Positions 11,850 through 26,160 of a DNA stretch of 64,000 nucleotides are shown in pieces. Source of the stretch: Viscum album (taxonomy: Eukaryota > Streptophyta > Magnoliopsida > Santalales > Viscaceae); assembly GCA_963277665.1 (NCBI GenBank), contig OY728153.1:268062250-268126249 (forward strand). Direction: 5' to 3'. Position 1 is the stretch's first letter, and every line of letters starts with the position of its first letter. A program made the position numbers and the translations under genes. The notes beneath the pieces were generated by a model. That model saw only the letters and a list, made by a program, of their open reading frames with translations, had not been told where the DNA came from and ran no database searches.

Positions 11850-12800
11850 ATATGGGTGTGAAAGTGGATTTAGTGTGGGTTTTTGGGGGTTATAATGGAA
11901 GATAAACTAATATAAATAGTGGTGCAGATAGTTTAATTTGGATGATGTGGGTAGACAAATGTAGTTCCTCAATGATGTGGTAATCATAATGAACTACTAA
12001 AATAATTAAATAATTTTAATAAGGACGGCATTATTATGAATTAATTACATTTCTAGATAACATTCATTAAGGTTTCATTAATATGTTATCTGTTATAGTA
12101 ATATGAATATGGAGGTTCTGAAAACATGTAATTGTTTATGTGAAATAAGTAGTTAACAACAAATAAAGTTGCTATGGATGTACATACATCTAGAACATGA
12201 TTAATGGGAAATTAGTAATGATGTTTTAATGGGGATTTAATGGGTGAAACTTATATGGTTTAATTTATTTTATTTTTTGTAAAATGTTGATGTTGTTGTT
12301 TCTATTATGTAGTAGTGATGGTGTGTTGATCGATTATGGATATAATGTTACTATGATGTATCCATTGGATGGGATTTTTCTGTCTCTATCTCTCCTTATC
12401 ACTATATATATATATATATATGATTTTTTATTTTTTTTACACACCGCTACCTCAGAAATATATTTTCACTAATAACCATGTGAGTTTTTAGGTTATGAGG
12501 TAACCCCCTAAAACATCATTTGGGTGACATTTATGGTTGATCACTCCCTATCTCCCACTATTCCTACATGAAATAATTTCGGTTATGTGGAAGAGGTTTT
12601 GTGGTATGATTTTGCGGTAGATGGTTTTAATATGTTGTTGTGGTATATAATTCTGGTTTTTGTCTTTTGTATATAGATTTGGTGTGTGGATTAGGGAAAT
12701 TGTGTGAGTACTTGGATATTTTCTATTTGGAAATGATGGAGACAAGATTATTTGGGAAAAGGTCACATAGTACCCTTTGATATATAACTTTGTGAACATA
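11850..12800. other. G+T-rich tract of unknown origin
   Basis: The plus strand here is rich in G and T and poor in C, unlike its left neighbour and opposite to the C-rich element that starts at 12914. It includes TATAAATAG at about 11922. No protein similarity is recognisable in any frame. It may be a solo LTR or the remains of an unrelated repeat. Confidence 0.35.
12403..12421. repeat. (TA)n microsatellite
   Basis: About nine TA units, followed by a T-rich run. Confidence 0.9.
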
Positions 12801-12908
12801 ATATACTATATTTCTATTTAAAATTGATGAGCATTCCTTGGTGATATGGGATATATTTAACTAGGATTTCATAAAGAGTTTATTTATATTCATTTCCAAT
12901 TATGATTT

Positions 12909-12913
12909 AGTAT
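12909..12913. repeat. Target-site duplication, left copy (AGTAT)
   Basis: AGTAT precedes element 2 and recurs exactly at 21725-21729 after it. The motif is not simple sequence, so the match is informative. Confidence 0.8.
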
Positions 12914-15439
12914 ATTTATAACCAGTGAAACCCTAAGAGGGGATAAATTAGTGTGACAATCCATCTAAAAATTTTCTTTATGAAATTTATCTTCCATTGA
13001 GGATATATTCCCCAATTTTTCGGAAATTTTTTTCAAGGTATATTATAAGATATAATAATCACCAAAACAATAAAATATATTAAATAAAGTAAAGAGTATA
13101 ATTAAACTAATTATCTTACAAGGATCACCACAAAGGGATACATCCATATAACATATATCGATGATGTGGTGGTGTATTAAATTTATATGGACAATACTAG
13201 TTCTATATCTAAAATGTTTTAGCCATTGTCACTCCATTTTAGGTGCTCTATCATTACAATTTTATGTTACTAGTCACTGATTATCAAGGGATCACCGCCT
13301 CTTCTTCACTTCCATGAACTAATTCTATAGAGGATATTTTTTAGTTTATTGAAATTTTTGTCTCTTTATTATATAAGGAATATATTGGTGTTTCACTGTT
13401 CAGTAGAATACTCTTCTTCCATCAGAACTATTGATTTGATTCTTGGTTTATCATTGTTTTTATTTTTCTAGTCTTCTTATATACATGATTATATTAAATC
13501 CTAAATAAATGATCATTGTATTCATATTCTACAAAAATATTGATGTGACGCTACTATTTTGGATTAGGATAATTCCATGTAGAAATTATCCTATTACTTT
13601 CAACCTTTGTAACAACCATATGTCAAACTCAATTTCCACTGTTTATTATCCTTTGTATAGAACATATATATTCAAGAGGCTATAATATACATATTGATCT
13701 ACATAATAACTTCATTTTACACCACATGATAATTTTAATGAATTTTACTATATGAATTGTTCACTACATAAAACATTACATTCATAACCCTATTACGTAA
13801 CATTGATCACATAACCTAGCACATAAGATACCTATGAACACGACTCGTCTAGGGGACTATTGACACATAACCTCATATTCAAAAAAAATCTTCCTACAAA
13901 TCATGGTCACCTTTTTCCTATCACATGGCTCAGATTACTTATCATTGATCTCTTACATCATGATATGGAATGAGTTTGGTGCTACCTATTCAAGATCCTT
14001 CTTATGTGATCGACTGTTGTGAATTCATTAAAAACTCTCAATGGTCCTTGATCATTATCCATTATCAGTAAACATATTTTCTAGATCACATATATTAAAA
14101 AAATATGTCATACCAAATCAAGGGATCTAAGGACCTATTAATAGAGATATTCCACCAACTTTATCACATAGAAACAAGGTCCACCAATCGATCCACCGAC
14201 ATACAATACCATTGCATGGAATGAAAAATACACACAAATTAGGAAATTTTCTTGAAAATATCGACTAAGATCATATGTATTGGGATTTAATGGGTTAGAT
14301 AAAAATGATATCCATTTTATGGAATAATTCATCCAACTAAAGTGAGTGGTTGTATCCTTTCACAAACCCTCTCTGTCCTCGAACTCAGGTGAACAAACTA
14401 CCTCATGGTCAAATGAAATCATCTAATTTGATGGTGTATCCCTAATTATTTGAATATGGTGACCATTCAATAATATGTGTCTCTATTCATAATTCTACTC
14501 TACATGAATAATCTATCACAAAATGTGTGTTTCTATCATCACCTAACCCATTCAATCTACGGATCACGGAATATCACATAGCCTCAATCACGTTTATTGT
14601 TACATACCTTATAGGAATTACATAACCATGTCCCATGATTTATTCAAACATACGTGGTTTCATGAATCAATAGGAAATATGTGATCTCTATATCCTCTAA
14701 TTTTTATGTATTCTCCCTTACCACTACAAAATGATTATTTTATACATTTGTGATTTCATGAATCTTAAGGGTTTATGAGAAACACATTATCATAACAAAT
14801 ATAATGTCCAAAAAATTGGAATGTTTTTGAAAATAAATCCATATTTTGTACTTGTATTTTTACCATCCTAGTTTTTCTAAATTATATATTTCATAATTCT
14901 TCAAAAAATATAGTGAATTAGACTATTCATAATTTTCTACTTCAAGAATAATACTTAGGAAAAACAAATATTTTCATTAGATCATTCATTTAAAAAACTG
15001 GATACTTATGTTATGAATTACATCATGCATACCTTCCACATATTCAGTATCTGTGATTTCAACTAATTTTTCATTGAATCCAATGGGACAAATACATCCT
15101 CACAGTGAGAAAATTATACACTAGAATAACTCTATTTTATTCAACATATATGTAAGAAAAACCATTAGCATAATGTCTTTCTCTTAGACATATTTCTATT
15201 TTATCTTTCTTATTCTATAAATATTTTATTGCGTTATCAGCCTCTCTTTATCAGGAATTCAATGTCATGGTCTTCTCCCAATCTTACATGTGTATCGCTA
15301 TTCATCATATCACCATTGACTTCAAATATTCTATCACATCCATTAGCCATGTTTTCAATTTCTACCAATACTATATCTATACCACTTGAATCATTGATGT
15401 AAAACAAATATGACACAAAATAATGGTTTGGTTCCGACA
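12914..15439 (-). repeat. 3' LTR of element 2
   Basis: Pairs with 19206-21724. Anchors include ATCACCAAAACAATAAA (about 13057) with ATCACCAAAATAATCATA (about 19354), and the terminal GGTTTGGTTCCGACA with TTATTTGGTCCAACA. The open frame at 15237-15440 (minus) lies within it and crosses the end. Confidence 0.85.
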
Positions 15440-15452
15440 TTCTCCCCCTTTG
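15440..15452 (-). promoter_or_regulatory. Polypurine tract of element 2
   Basis: Read on the minus strand, CAAAGGGGGAGAA ends exactly at the LTR start TGTCGGAACC. This is a textbook polypurine tract and fixes the orientation. Confidence 0.88.
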
Positions 15453-18400
15453 TAATTAATTTTCAATATTATCATAAATCCATCTTTTTCCAAATCATTA
15501 AATTATCTTGAATGTTTACATTGTAACATGGATTGGGATTCATTATATCATACATTCCTCCCATTTTTTACAAAACAAATCAATGGGTCTTCCAAAAACA
15601 TTTCTTATTCTTATGTTCTCTTTATATATGCCATTATTTAGGTACATATCACATTGAATCCTATAAGATATCATCACTTATATATAATAATGAATTATTT
15701 CTGAGAATATAGTTCTCTTAAGACTAATTAAATCTATATACTGTGAATTTTCTCACCGCCTTATGTCATGAACCTATTCTCAGCCCATTTGGCACCCTAG
15801 GTTAAAAACTAATAACCACATATCCATTTCAACCTTTTTAAATTTCACCTAAAATAATTCAAGGCTCAATCTCCCAACTTCGAATCCACCTTTTAATTTA
15901 TTCATGAAACATTATTCTTTATAACTCTGAGTTAAATATATATTGTCATTAAATAAAATTACCACTTGTTATTGAATTATGGGAGAACATATAATCTTAC
16001 TGATTAGGAATACATTATAATAAAAAGGAGATACCATGTCACTCACATCTATCTAAACAAAAAACCCTTACAAATGATACCCTCATGGTACCTATTGGTA
16101 TTTATGATCTTAATATTGTCATAGAAATAACTTATTGGATGAGTCTAAATATCATAGAGTTAATTTCACAAAATATAACTAAATATCTCCAGAATTTTAC
16201 TAATAAAAATTATTGACATAAATAGTAGAGAAAATACCAAATGTTGAATTACTCTTATGGATGGGGGATAAAATTTTTGAGTTCTGTAGATGTTCCATTT
16301 GAAACATAGTACCAAAAAAAATTATGTTTCAAAAACACTGTTAAAAAATATAGACATGAAATAATTGAATATTGGTACTTATCCAATATTTATTCTTCTA
16401 TTTGTGTTCCTATACCACTTGATTTGCGGAATAATTCCAATGGTTGAATATCCAACATTAATTGGAAGTGCTGGTTCATTATATTATAGGTTTGAAACCA
16501 CAACAGCTTCATATTAAAATCAACACTGGTTCTTTCTCTTTTTTAAAATAATGTGAATCAATTCAGTTTTTTAGATTAAGAGTTGTTTATTAAAAACAAT
16601 TTTTTTTATTATAACACCATATATAAATTCCAATAATTCTGATTCTTCTTGTCAAATATATATCCCTTTAGAATAAAAACCATTCCCCTTTTAGAAAAAA
16701 ATAAATCTATTGATCATATCTCCCCCTCAAATCTACAGAACAAGCAACCAATATTTGAAACATTCAATTCATTGGGAAATTTGTACATATAAAATCATTT
16801 TGTAGGGGATTTTATTTGGTAAAAATGGACCAAATCTATGTTTCTTGTCTTTTTCCCTAACCATCATTTTATAGTGATTGTATTCATTACTTTGTTTGAA
16901 TAAAAATATATTTGTATTCCTTTTTTATTACATACCATTATTGCCTTAGAATTCTTATAAATCTTAAGAAAAATTCATTAGTTTGTTCCTATATTACATA
17001 TTCCTATACAATTAATACTTATATGACATTATGATTTAGTATTTTCACACATTATCGTTAATAATTTTATGTGTTGGTTTTATATGCTTAATTTTATTCA
17101 TAGTTTAGAGATTAAACCAATGTGTATTTGTTTTCATCCTTGATTCACCATCTTCCATCTACTCATTCATCCTCCTCCACTGGAGTAATATTTCTCTATC
17201 ATTTACTTATTACATTATGGAATGACCTATGAAACCACCAAGGCATTTTTACTTCATTTTCATGTTCTCTGACATATGAGTCAGCACATCGTTTCTCACT
17301 AGAGGTGATTACTTAATTTAGCATATATTATTATTACTCAAAAGTAGAGAATATTTATACTTTTGGTTCCATATTATATTATATTCATTCCATGAGGGTT
17401 GTATGGAGTGAAACCTAGTTAGTGTGTGGTAATCTATTTATGGATCTTTTTATTTATTTCTCATATAATTTAAACATGATTTATAGATTTACATGACATA
17501 TTCAAATGTAAACTCTTTCCAAATATATCTCATGGGTGGAATTAAACCTCATGAATTTATTTTTATTCCACTTATAAAATCTATTCCTATTTATCTATAG
17601 AAAGTAATGATAATCATGTAATATCAAAAAAATTAATCATGTTATATTTTATTGGGTAATATTTTGGTACAAATTGTGTTCTATTTTCACAGTTAATTCT
17701 TTGATCATTGAGAAACATACTCATGGTATTCCCTAGTCTTCCTAAATAGTATCAATTCATGGATTGATTCTTCTAAGAGCTTTTAATTTAATATTTTCAT
17801 GGAATATTATTTATATTTACATATTTAAAAAATATGATTCGTTATAGTTAATGATTTTTATTTTGGATGATTTCATGATCCACCAATATATAATTCATTT
17901 TAGGGAAACGAAAACATTTATTCCCCTTAGAAAAATGAAGTTGTACATCAAACACCTTGATCTTTTCATCCATTACCTTTATTTTTCCATCCATATCATT
18001 TATATCAAAATATGATGCATCTATAGTTAATATTTTCTCTCTAAAAAATTTCATGAGTAAACTGAAACCTTACCTCAACTCATTCTTTTCTATAATTTTA
18101 TTTCTAATTACATGGGGGTATTTCTTAAGTAATATCACATGGATCCTTCATTTTATCAGAAATATTAGTAATACCAACATTTATGGACACCTAATATTTT
18201 TACCATCATGTTTTTTAGGAAATGATCCTCAATGAATGTGTATCCTACTTCCTACAGTATTTACCCCAAATACACCCCATCTTGGAGGCAACAAATAATT
18301 TCTGTTTCTTGTCACATATGTTTTCTTATTTCAAAACCATATGTCATAAAAAATTATTTATAATTGTCATTATCATTATAAAAAAGAGATTCATCTGTAT

Positions 18401-19195
18401 CACTAAATACAACAAAGCTCTTTTTTCCATTATATTCATCATCGATGGGATCCAAAAATATCCTTTCATTAGAAATTGTAAATTCACCATAATGTTTCCC
18501 CATATTTACAATTTTTTCTTCTATAATGGAATTTAAACATTTATTAACATTTTCATGTCCTTAAATATTTAATTTGAACTCAAAAAATTTATCCAATCCC
18601 TCTCCCCCTCATTCTTTATCAATGATGAAATATGATTTAATATATTTATAATGATAACATATAACATTACATGCATTATACATGACATAAATATTAATCA
18701 TACTTAAAAGTGTAGGTCTCTCATTCATGTGATCCTACGTTTTATGTATAATATACCTTATATGTTATTCTACAAGATATTTACCACTATTTGTTTTTCA
18801 TTTCCCACCGTAACCAGGTTTACAACCTCTGTTTGAGATGTTAATTAAAAAAGCATTTACATTTATTATTTTTTTCATAAATAATTTCTAGGATCTTCCA
18901 TATGTCACAAGTAGTGGAAAATTTAATTTTTTCTTATAAAATTAATCAAAAAATATTTATTCAATTTATTTCTTATCTTTCAATTTCTAATTTGTAAAAT
19001 GTTTTTTCTCATGTTAGTATAAGTTTTGATATATTTCAATTACACTGCAATAAAATACTTCATGAATTTATAATTTAGTTATTCCCACACACACAAAAAT
19101 CAGTTCCAAAAAAATAATGTATTCATCATAAAATCAATAACCTTATGAAATACATTATATATTACATTATTGAACACCACGATAGATCCTTGACA
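15453..19195 (-). other. Internal region of element 2, no recognisable genes
   Basis: 3.7 kb of A+T-rich sequence. Open frames at 17848-18054 (minus), 17957-18235 and 18222-18536 (plus) overlap one another, lack family motifs and look like chance. A search by eye for the copia DSG, HTDLCGP and VDD motifs on the minus strand found none. A minus-strand Lys/Asp-rich stretch near 17860-18050 could be a trace of gag, without proof. Confidence 0.55.
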
Positions 19196-19205
19196 CTCTG
19201 ATACA
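19196..19205 (-). promoter_or_regulatory. Primer binding site of element 2
   Basis: CTCTGATACA on the plus strand is TGTATCAGAG on the minus strand, the tRNA-iMet-type site with one changed base. It directly adjoins the 5' LTR. Confidence 0.8.
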
Positions 19206-21724
19206 GCTTATAGTAATAAAAAACTCATAGAAAGTGGAGTAAATTTGGCTCATGGTCGATTGCATTTTTTAATTTAGGTCATTTATGAATATTTAAGGAT
19301 CGTATTCCAAAGTTGATAAGAATTGAGTTGAACCTATATATTATTATTAAACAATCACCAAAATAATCATAGATATGTAGTAATGTAATTAATAAAAAGA
19401 CAATAGTTTTTTTTACATAGTTTACTACAAGGGTTATGTATAAGAACAAAACAATGATGAATTTTTGATTTTCAAGAATCCACTATAATTTATTGGTCTT
19501 GTGGATAAATTTTTTCACTTATTGTAAGTTCATGTCAGGTTGACTTCACATAAGATTTTGAAGGCCTAGTAACTCTGTACATAAGGTGCACTAAATCTTT
19601 TTCAGTGTAATGCACTTATTTTATGAATTAAAATCTTTATGTATTAAACGTATATGTCTCTGAAATAAATAGGGGAAATTAAATTTTCCATTGAAAAGGA
19701 TCCTTTTATTTCACCAAAAATCTTTTTCAAATTCAATGTTACTCTTCCTTTCTATTGATCTCTTCTTCTATTATAGGTTAATGTAACTCATTGATTAGAG
19801 AGTTATATATTTTCTTTCATAAATTGTTTTAAATAACCACTTCTCATCCTGATGGAAATAATTCCATAATAAAAATATCCTAATTATTTACTCCTCTATA
19901 GAAATAAGATGTATAAAAACTTCATCTGATACCCCTTCCACTACAAAAGATATTTTCCAAAGTATCTAATGCACTCAATGATCTCTAGAATAGATTCTAT
20001 AAAAACAAACAAATAATTTGAATGAATTTACCTAAAATAAAAATTCACCAGAAAACACATATAGAACATAATCCACATCCCATTACCTTAATTGCAAAAC
20101 CTAGATCTCAAGACCCATAACTGTGTGACTCCTCTACAGGATTTCTAAAAGGTAACCCCAGTTCATGAAGCTCATTATACTAAATGATGTTTTTAATCTC
20201 AAATATCATGAATCTAACCATATATAATATTTCTAATTACTCATTATTATGATCTGTTTATGTTTTAACCATTTTTATCCCCCTTACATGCTCCACATAT
20301 TCTACTCTTCTCATGAATCTATGTGTGCCTCGTTTTCCCTCCATTCTACAAAAACATATTTTCTAAAATATATATATTAATCATAGTTAGGTAAACCAAA
20401 TTAGGTGATTTAGTATCTTATTTATTGACAAATTAAACTAGCTTAATTTGTAAAAAACACGGTATGATGATTATTCCGCCAATATATGACACCACTTTAT
20501 CATGTGAAGACTTTTCACAACACAGGATCATTACCTCACAAGACCTCATTTGTTCTCATGTCATGGGATCTCATGGGTCGAATGTAGATAACTTCACATT
20601 AATCACATATATTTTTTACATAAGTGAGTGTGATTCCACCATCATAAACCCCCTCTTTCACATAAATCTTCTAAGTATAGTACAACATTATTGTTTGAAA
20701 TACCCACCTCTAACAGCATATGATCCATTAAGTGGACCATGTCACCTTCCTCTAAAACATGGTTCACTTGTTCGATCGAGTATATGTGAAGTACATTTAC
20801 CAAATTTGATGATTCCATCACCATATAACCCACCTGACCATCGGATCAGTATATCATTAAAATATTGTATTATTTTCATTTTATATATTATTACGTGATT
20901 CGTGGGACCACATATCTTAATTCATTCCAACTTATGTGGTCACCAGAATCAAAAAAAATCATACACCATCACATGATCCATTCATGATTTTTTTTTTCTA
21001 CCTAAACATCATTGGATAATACATTTTAAACTGTAGTATCACCTAGAACAAAATAGTTTACATGAAACACCAACTCTACATAGATTTAATGTCAAAAATT
21101 TATTTAACATTATGGAAAATGATAACATCTTCCATAATGGTGTGTATACCAACAAAATATCATAACATTGTGTATTTCATGAATCGTCCAATAATAAAGT
21201 GAATTAAATATTTAATCATTTCAATAATTATGTACAATGCCCAAGAATCACCACTATTGTTGTTAGATAATCTATGTATACACAAAAATAATTTTATTAA
21301 TTTCCACTATTAAACAATCCAAATATTAAGTATGTGTGATTTCAACTCGTTTTTTAGTTTATCTTAATAGATAAATACATCAATAAAGAGGGAGTAATTT
21401 TAAAATTTAATCATTCTACAATATTAATCATCAAAATCTATAAAATATTTGTTATTTTGGTTTTCTCCCAAATAAAATTCAATTTTCTCTTCCTTATTTT
21501 GAATCATATGGTGAAATCCAATGTAACTATCCTAATAATGAAATTTATTCCACAAACTTATCTCAATATTTCATGCGAACCTATATTCACTAGATCACTA
21601 AGGGCTTTTAATTATATAATAAATCCTCTATCCATGTTTTTTATTTCTTCCAGTATTCTATACTTACTACATGAATAACTTATAGATAAAAAATTCAACA
21701 CCAATCCAATTATTTGGTCCAACA
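19206..21724 (-). repeat. 5' LTR of element 2
   Basis: Pairs with 12914-15439 (2,519 versus 2,526 bp). It contains the longest open frame of the window, 20464-20898 plus strand, 144 codons. That frame runs antisense to the element and shows no recognisable domain, so it is not called as a gene. Confidence 0.83.
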
Positions 21725-21729
21725 AGTAT
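21725..21729. repeat. Target-site duplication, right copy (AGTAT)
   Basis: Exact match to 12909-12913. Confidence 0.8.
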
Positions 21730-23224
21730 TTTTCATCCAAATTATCAATTGAGTATCGTCATAAGAACCAACTATATAAACATCTATACATACCCCTACA
21801 TTAATATAAAATTTTAATATATTTTCTAGGATGGGTTGTTGATCACATAGGAGATTACTAGTTCATAGTATAACAATTGGTGGGTGTTGGTGGAGTCCCC
21901 ACTTTTTGATCCATTTTGTCTTATGATTTAATTTAGATACATTATATTCATGTATCAAATTAAATTAATGATGTTATTAGTTTTTTTAAAATATATTTTT
22001 AATATCTATATAGACATGGTAAGTATTGGTGTCTTGTATTATTATTTATGGGATCATAGAGGTTAATTCCACTAATGATGAGTGTCATATAACCACAATT
22101 ATAGTTACCATCATATAGTTTATTAATTATGGTATTTGGGATGAATACTAACATCACTAACAAAATTAAATGATCTATTGAAGATTGATCAAAATAAAAT
22201 CATATCAACACATTTTGATTATAGTTATGATGAACTTTTGGTTACGTACAAATTATAATTGCATTTGATTGGTAGTGTTACTTTATCATTCTGTATTAGC
22301 ATGTTATATGAAATAAAGAAATATACCAGGATGTATAAAATACCCATATGAAAATAAATAAGGACCATAATTCAATATAAATTACTATGTTGTGATTATA
22401 ATGATTATGAGGTACATAACTAGGGGTAGTATATTTTCGATTCAAGTAAATGAATTTAAAAAATTATTGATTTATTTATATTAATAAAAATAAATTATGA
22501 TATTTAATTAATTACATATCCCATGATTAAGAATTTCTATTGTATTTATATATTTGTAATGGAATATATATATATATAATTATTTTTTAAAATAGGTAAT
22601 ATATTGTTCAAGGTGATCATATATGAGTTGATCTTGAAGAATATTCAGTAAGAAATTATTTTCCTGACTTCAAGTATATAACTATTCATAATTATAAGTG
22701 ATTGGATTCTTATATAAAATATTAGAGATGGTTATAGAGATTATGGTTTCTAAAATATTATTTCATTTATAAAATGATAATATTAATCTTTTGGAGTTTA
22801 AATATTTTCATACTTTGGATTTGAAATAATGTATTCTTTATCTAGGAGATTATCATTAGTTGATGCTGAAATTGGTGGAGTTCTAGATCAAATTTTAGAC
22901 TATTTATATCTATTTGATATATCATGTATCAAGATAGTATGATTTTAACTCCATTAATTAATGGATCTTGATTTTTTAGGATTTTTTTGTTTATAATCCT
23001 CTAATTAAATTTTACCAATCAAAAACTAGACAATAAAGAGATTGTTTTTCATTTTGAAAAGGATTTAAAGTCATAGAAATTTCTTTATGAAACCCATTTC
23101 ATGAGGATAATGTATATCAAGAATATAATGAAGGATAAAACTATTTAGCAGATATTATTGTTTATGATTATAATAAATAGATAAGTAATTAAAACATTTC
23201 AAATAGTGGGGTTATGGATATATA
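21730..23224. other. Unassigned inter-element DNA
   Basis: A+T rich with more G than C on the plus strand. No coding frame, domain or repeat partner is recognisable. If element 2 is removed, this tract joins 8573-12908. Confidence 0.5.
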
Positions 23225-25709
23225 TGGAAACTAATATTTGAATAAATTTTAAATTGTGATTTATTAAAAAATGATGCACATAATAGAATCCCAAATGATC
23301 ATAAGGCTGAGTGAAATTTTTATATTAGGTACATATCAAATTTACATTAAATGGGGATATAATTAATTTATTGAAAAACACTACAAAAGTCCCAAAAACC
23401 TTCCATACTATTCTAAAACAATGTGAGATAACATGGGGATGAAAAAAATGGAGAGGTATAAATAATTATAAGGGAATTATAAAAGAATAACATGATTAAT
23501 GTAATAAAAGACAATAAAATTTCAGATAATTGTCACATAAAAGGGGTGATAATAATAAACCAGACCATTGAAGCTTGATATAAAATGATGACATCATGGA
23601 AACAAAGGAACATGGAAACAACATAAAACATGAAATCATAAGCATAATACAAGGGAAAACACCAATAAATCATAACATATTGTGATTAAGATAACCTCCC
23701 ATAATCCATATATTGTATCTAATGTCATAAAAACATTACCCTGTACATTTTAATGTAATATAATTTTGGGATCACCCATCACATTAATATCATGTACAGG
23801 AATTTGTATACCACATTAATCATGTAAAATAATAAAACCATTAATCCTTGATAACACTACTATAAATTATGGATGTTAATAAAAAAGGATCCCCAAATTA
23901 TCTTAGGATAGTTATATAAAGGTAAATACATTTTAGTGAAAATCGAGATGGTTATCACTATCTAATATTTTTTCAAGAAAAATAGCAAGATAATTTTGAC
24001 ACTATAACGGGTGCACATGATGATTTATTTAAGGTTTTAATGAAAGTGAAAGGGGACTCTAATTAAAATGAAATCATATGGATTTAAGTGGGAATTTTAA
24101 ATAATATTTCCAACCTGAAAATTTTCAAATCAAAATGCATAATTTAAATAGAGTCATTAAATGAAACAATAGAGGATAGGATAACATACTTTGAGATAGC
24201 ACAGAAAAAGTTTCGATGAATCTTTTTAATAGAATGGGAACACCGTGGGAGGAATCTACAGAGACATAATAATATTAATTCTACTATTAATTTATTTTTA
24301 TTTATGTGTAATGGTAGGATGGGTGGGGTTTTATGAAAAATTATAGTGAAATTATTTATTAATTTTTATGATTTTTTTGGACTCTATATGTTAAAATAAT
24401 CAAAATAATAAAATGTCACATGGTTTTTTTCATTGTTTATATAAAATAAGATTTTTTTCAATATTTAATATGGATAAAATCCAATATCATTAAAATAAAA
24501 CCCTTGGTGATGTGGAAGTGATTCATGAACAAAAATAATATATTTCTAAAAATTAAAATATAATGTATCTTTTGATACTTTCGTTGAGGGTTTATAAAAT
24601 TAATATAATTATGTGAAAACACATTAATTTAGAGTGTAAAAATATTTTTTTTCAGGGATACTATCTATTGTATATATTACTTATCACTTTAAACTTTATG
24701 ATGTCATAATATATATAGTATATTAAAACCATATATAATTTTTATCCAACAATTCAGTTATCACTGAAAATTATGAATAATTCATAATTGGATTATTTCA
24801 ATGTGATTATTTCAAAAATAATATTTATTTTATGAATGTAAATATATAAATATAATAATTTAAATTTTCTATGTAGATTTCAAAATCTATTGAAATATAC
24901 TGATTTTATGACGATAACAATTTTCCAAACCTTAGAATAAAAATATTTCACTTCCATAAATAAAATTATATTTTTAAATAAAATAAATATTATTTATTAA
25001 GAATATATTATTAAAATTAATTTTTTCTCAAAAATTATAGAATTTATCTAAATATGATATGTGAATATATTTTTTATTTATATTTCCTAAAAAAAATAAA
25101 ATTGTTATTTCATTGTATCAAAATATATATTTTCTCAAATGTGTTAAAAAAATGGATCAATAAAATCGAATTTTTATTAAGAATATAATATAAAAACCAC
25201 GATAGTCAGTCTCACGATACATAACCCCTTATTACACCAGTGTACACCCTAATGGTAATGCGTGAAATTGGGACACAATATTAGCATTGTTTGGTGAACA
25301 GAGTTGGGTTTTTTATCTTGATATTTTTTAATATCAAACACAAATGAATTTATTCATGATTTTGTTGTTTAATTTCACCATGTGGTCAATCAAGGGATAA
25401 TCCTAGTGATTCTATCTACTACAAAATCTCTCATAAATGGACTTTATAAGGTAATATCCTAATATTCATTTTCATCAATTCTTTTATTTTCATTTATTGA
25501 TTTTTTCATATCCTTTAGTATATAATGATCAAAAAAATCATTATAAAACAAATATAATATCAATAGTTATTATGTTTAACAATATTCTAGATCTGATGGG
25601 ATATAAATCATAATGGACCAAACTAAAATAATAAGTGCATGAATTATCTAAATATTATTAATTGATAAGTAATTTATGTATTTGAAGTGGGAATTTCCAA
25701 TATAAAACA
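23225..25709 (-). repeat. 3' LTR of gypsy A
   Basis: Plus-strand ends are TG at 23225 and CA at 25709. It pairs with 30729-33192 along its length. Anchors include ATTTGAATAAA near both starts, GATGATGACATCA (about 23585 and 31091), and GATACATAACCCCTTATTA (about 25218 and 32700). Confidence 0.85.
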
Positions 25710-25734
25710 TATGATCGTTATATTCTTCTGCCAT

Positions 25735-26160
25735 TACAATATTTCACCCTCAACATTTCATTTGATATACAACAAAAGATGGTGGTACCCTTTTTCATTT
25801 CCCCTTATAGTTCCAATGTCTCTTTCAAAAACATTTGTTTTGTTTCAATAATTTCACGATGTGAGTTGTATTGTTTTATATAACATTTTATTCATAATTT
25901 CTTTATTCACTAGCATCTCCTAATATGAATGATCATTCTCTAAGGCTACCACCATTGGATTAAGTACACGTGAGGGATCTGGTATAAACTTATTTAAGAG
26001 GGATACATGGAACAAATCATGTGCATTAGATAGGTTATGTGGGAGTGATTATTGGTATGGTAAAACTCTTACGTGATCAAAGGACATAATGAGATTGATG
26101 TATCATGGACTAAGCTTTCCATTATTCCCTAATCTCAAGAAATTCTTTCCTAGAAATATA
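25735..26160 (-). pseudogene. Decayed gypsy integrase C-terminus / chromodomain-like end
   Basis: The minus strand at about 26015-25965 reads LFHVSLLNKFIPDPSRV, an almost intact copy of the signature that precedes the chromodomain in plant gypsy integrases. Further down (about 25900-25800) comes a stretch ending NVFERDIGTI, matching the family ATWER/E-D region of the chromodomain. The chromodomain targets insertion to chromatin. The frame is broken, but this is one of the clearest protein traces in the window. Confidence 0.85.

Larger units (their letters stand above)
8573..12908. other. Unassigned A+T-rich inter-element DNA
   Basis: No coding frame or domain is recognisable on either strand. 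The left two thirds are extremely A+T rich. A purine-rich string AGGGGAGAATGTGGAGG near 9437-9455 resembles a polypurine tract followed by an LTR start, but no partner LTR or upstream pol was found. Open frames at 11297, 11664, 12284 and 12548 lack any recognisable similarity. Confidence 0.6.
12914..21724 (-). mobile_element. LTR element 2: long LTRs, internal region without recognisable pol
   Basis: An 8.8 kb minus-strand element defined by an LTR pair (12914-15439, 19206-21724), a polypurine tract, a primer binding site and an exact AGTAT duplication. The internal region is only 3.77 kb, and I find no protease, integrase or reverse transcriptase motif on either strand. The polypurine tract and LTR start (AAAGGGGGAGAA then TGTCGGAACCAA on the minus strand) closely resemble those of copia element 1. 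I infer a non-autonomous copia-type derivative whose enzymes came from elsewhere. The alternative is a normal element whose coding region has decayed beyond recognition or suffered deletions. Confidence 0.85.

Noticed and set aside
15237..15440. 67-codon acidic open frame, minus strand, resembling a real peptide
   Set aside because: It begins at the LTR edge of element 2 and is not open in the paired LTR at about 21520-21724.
18222..18536. 104-codon open frame, plus strand
   Set aside because: Antisense to element 2, overlapped by another frame at 17957-18235, and of low-complexity hydrophobic composition typical of translated A+T-rich DNA.
19926..19936. Second TCTGATACC string as a primer binding site
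   Set aside because: It lies inside the 5' LTR of element 2, about 700 bases from its edge, and has no LTR start next to it. The site at 19196 fits the LTR boundary and the AGTAT duplication.
20464..20898. Longest open frame in the window, 144 codons, plus strand
   Set aside because: It lies inside the 5' LTR of minus-strand element 2, antisense to it, overlaps another open frame on the opposite strand, and shows no domain. In C-rich, G-poor sequence stop codons are rarer on this strand, so a frame of this size is expected by chance.
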